DNA of 64,000 bases. Origin: Triops longicaudatus. Taxonomy: Eukaryota > Arthropoda > Branchiopoda > Notostraca > Triopsidae. Where the stretch lies: the NCBI GenBank assembly GCA_022885665.1, contig JAGQDJ010000278.1, positions 124,001 through 188,000 on the forward strand, given 5' to 3'. The notes below the pieces were generated by a model. The model had not been told where the DNA came from. It did no database searches and saw only the letters and a list, made by a program, of their open reading frames with translations. The translations under genes and the position numbers were made by a program. Below are positions 60,947 to 64,000 of this stretch, one piece after another (position 1 is the stretch's first letter; the number at the start of each line of letters is the position of its first letter).

Positions 60947-63900
60947 CAATTACCGTAAATAAAAACTAGCACGTCGTTGCCTCAGAAGTGAACGTTTACT
61001 ATTTATAATGTCCGAATCTACTTGCTGAAAAATATTGCGTTTTGTTTTTCTTAAGAGTATTTTACTTTTTCTCCCTTTTTAATATAGCTGTGTTCGTAGT
61101 AAACGAGAGATATCGAATTTCCAAGTAGCTCCATTAAAAAGGCAGGTGTCCGTTGTTCCGTCGAACCTTGCTAGTACATTAAGCTGCATTAACAATTTTG
61201 AGCACACGTTAAATACTTTTAAGAGTTTTTAGAGCGCTTAGCAAGTTTTCAGGGTGTCAAGTCGTCAAGGGCACACAAAAGCTCAATCGCACTTTTGTCG
61301 TCTTAAAAAGCTTTACAATTTCCTGCTCTAATGGATGGGTTGTTTAGGAAAGTTGAAAGTTATTTTATCGCAGTTTGCTGGTTCTTACGGGGGCCGCTAT
61401 CATACAAAAGCGCTTACTTTTACGCTCCGTAGAGAGGCAGAAATTTGTGGGCATCATACTGCAGCGAAATCTCGAGACAAACATCGCCCTTGTCAGTTTG
61501 ACACCTCCCCAAAGATATCTCGTTCAGGGGCTTTTCGGACCTGCTGGCCTGCCAAGTTATAAACGCTCCTGCACTCTTCCCAAAAGCCACAAGTTACTCC
61601 TGCAGACCAGCGAAACGTGCAGCAAAAGGCAAACTGGGAGGTCTTTTTGTAATATTCCATCTCATCCATCAAAACGGACATAAACTGTCGCTCCTGCTTA
61701 GGAAAATGCTGGCACCGAATCGCGAATTTGGGACTCAGAGCAGGTTCGATTCTAGGATTGCCGAGTGCGGAGTGGCTCCTCCTACCTCGCTTTGCTGCCG
61801 CGTGGGTAACAAACTGTGAAGTTTTGTGTAATAAAAAAAAATATAGCTCGGCTGTCATACCAGTCAAGGGTGACTGACAGAAAAGCCTGAGCTGGGTACG
61901 CTACAAGAAGCTCAAAGTCGGACCCTGAGCCACCACAAAAGCAGCCAACAACCAACTAACATGTAGGCAGTTGGTCTTTTGACAAAAAACCTTTTTACCT
62001 GTCAATGTTGCTGGGTATCTGTAACTTATAAGGTACGACCAAGAGTAGGCGACTCGTTCCCAACCTGGAGCTCAAATGGCTTATTCTTATAGTTAGGACA
62101 GTCGTGTACTGCTGACCCGTCATCGTAATTTCTGGCCTGACATGGAAGCCAGGGCTATGTCCAGTCATATAATTTTGAAAGGCCCCCAAGACGTTAAAAA
62201 TTTTTGTCTAGGCAGGGTATGGCGTAACTCTTAAGCCTCGCGAGAATTATTACAAACCTCGTGAAAAAGCTACCACGCAGTGCGGTGTGTGCAGTCTAGT
62301 ATGGAGTTGTTCGCTTGCATTGTACGGTGCGTAGTATACATCGTCTCCGTGGCCTTTCCATAGTTTATCTCGCGCCTTCTCTTTCCATCGCCACACTCTA
62401 TATTATGATTCGAACTGAATAGCCTTGTAATAAGCCATGAATGGGGGTAAGCCCACAAGGGGCGCGACTACGGAGAATGACTTGGGCTTTTATAAACCTC
62501 ATAGATATAAAACTGCTGCTGAAGTTTCGAACTATGATAAACTTCCATCTATGCAGGTTGACCTTTTGCTTTTGTGAGGTGAACAGTTTTTGGTCCCCAA
62601 CTATGACACTGTTCTGCTGCGCTTTCGGCCCAGTACTGCAGTAAAACGAGGAAAGAAAAGGCTAGCTGAAATTTATGAAAGGTACCATAAGAAAGTGGGA
62701 GAAGAGCTGGGACGCATTTCAACAAGCTTTTGGCATGGTCCGAGTCGTCCGTCATCACGCTTGAGTTTTCTCAATGGAGCTCATTACTCTGTGGTGTGAG
62801 ACCCAAAGAGACACCCTGCTGATGCCTTAGCAACCTTTAAAGCACTCGCCGTATATTTGCCACATTGCCAACGAGGTGCCATTCATCATCACTTTTATAA
62901 TACAACGCTGGTGGTTAAAGCCCGTTTCCGAACTTTTTCCAGCCTCGAGAAACATTCCTCCACCAAGCTATTATCTTGCTTCTCAAACAAGTTTGCATTT
63001 GCTCATAAGAGAATTCTTGGCATTAGCTATAGAAATCCAGAAATTTTGCTGGTGTTCCCGTCAGTCATCGCAAATTTGCACCTTAACGTACTATTGTGGC
63101 AAAACAAAACTTAACGTTATACAGGCAGGCCTACCACTGCAAACTGCACTGCGTGTATAGCCTGTCTTTGCACTGATTCTTATTATGCGTCGAAAAGAGG
63201 AAAGACAAACAAGTTACTAATGAATTACATGTAAATGGCGATCAACACTTAACCAGTATGACGCACAACGCAATGGTCGGGTTTCAAGTTGCCCGGAAAT
63301 ATAATGATTAGAAGAATCGTGTCTATTACAGCAGACCGCAGCGAGTATCCATCGTATTCCACGTCTCGTATTCCCGTGGGTATGTGCTTTTTTCGTTATT
63401 TATTTTTGAAGGGTGGTTGTGTTAGGGGGCACTGCCGGATCCATGCAATAATCGTCACCCTCCTTTCTGACAGGACTGTAGCGCTTCTCGTGGCCCAAGT
63501 GAGGGAAAAAAAGCTAAGCCATCAGCATGACCCATGTGAGAGAAAAAAGCAACAGAATCCATGAAATGCCCCAAAGCTTTCACATTTTGCACACACAAGT
63601 CCCTGTGGAATTCAGTAATATACTTACTCACTGTAGTTTCTTTTCTTGGCGCCAGCATCTAGTACGCGAGGGTTCCAAGCTGACCATTGCTGAAACATAG
63701 TTTTTTTGCGCTTATGAGGCTGCCAACAAGTTCGGTGGCAAAGCCGCTTGTGGACAGCTCACAAAATTGGAAATTTATGACCATTTTCGAAGCAATTGGT
63801 ACCGAAAAACCTTGGCCGTCAAGAAATACTGTAGTAGAAGCGTCCTTTTCTGGATTCCCAGCTAACTGGTAGCCATAGCAAGTTGCCTGGAACACCTGAG

Positions 63901-64000
63901 CTCCGTCTGCTTATTTTTTTCTCATGCAAATATAAGCGTTGCCGACTTGCCTTTTTGATGTTTCATATTTTTGGTGACAATTTTCAAGCCAGAGGAGTTT
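60947..64000. other. Gene-poor window end
   Basis: No family is recognised. The minus ORFs at 61867-61493 and 63895-63659 are unexplained; the latter reads CYGYQLAGNPEKDAS then FLDGQGFSVPIAS and might be an exon of a gene continuing beyond the window, but no conserved domain is evident. Confidence 0.4.

Noticed and set aside
61735..61765. GGTTCGATTCTAGG, resembling a tRNA B box
   Set aside because: No matching A box, acceptor stem or anticodon arm can be folded around it.

Overview
The window reads as nuclear DNA of an invertebrate animal. It is AT-rich. Its genes are split by GT-AG introns of about 48 bp to 3.7 kb, and the encoded families are metazoan: a proton/peptide transporter, an RZ-type RGS protein with a cysteine string, RNF41/NRDP1, the ER co-chaperone DNAJB11 and a ZNF236-like many-finger protein. 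I cannot name the phylum from the sequence alone. All exon models below were assembled by eye from splice sites, reading phase and family similarity. No transcript data were used.

Layout. 1-3292: no gene seen. 3293-11004 (minus): a complete 15-exon SLC15-type peptide transporter (733 aa), with a 3.7-kb intron holding a hAT-type MITE and a Tigger/pogo-like remnant. 12538-16477 (minus): a large lysine-rich, internally repeated protein whose upstream exon encodes a signal peptide. 16930-20150: a mobile-element zone with a LINE endonuclease fragment, a GACTC-like degenerate repeat, a duplicated 68-bp segment, a hAT/ZBED-like transposase fragment and a 168-bp MITE with a target-site duplication. 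20841-22220 (minus): a small secreted cysteine-rich protein (PAN/apple-like modules around a threonine-rich linker) that I assembled from five exons. 22221-26880: no gene, but a hAT MITE containing a 136-G run that ends in the window's only N. 26959-28138 (plus): RNF41/NRDP1. 29975-34051 (minus): an RGS17/20-like gene. 34052-40370: no confident gene; several repeats and one unexplained ORF. 40371-41854 (minus): DNAJB11. 42108-47595 (minus): a 16-exon, about 24-finger ZNF236-like gene lying head to tail with DNAJB11, only about 250 bp away. 47596-64000: gene-poor, with only two low-confidence signal-peptide ORFs.

How the genes relate. There is no operon logic here. The conserved genes are independent housekeeping or signalling genes: nutrient uptake, ubiquitin ligation, G-protein damping, ER folding and transcription. 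The two lineage-specific genes (the lysine-rich repeat protein and the PAN/Thr-rich protein) both carry predicted signal peptides and lie 4-5 kb apart, separated by transposon debris. They are the best candidates for something undescribed. DNAJB11 is preceded by an ER-stress-element-like motif, which fits its role in the unfolded protein response.
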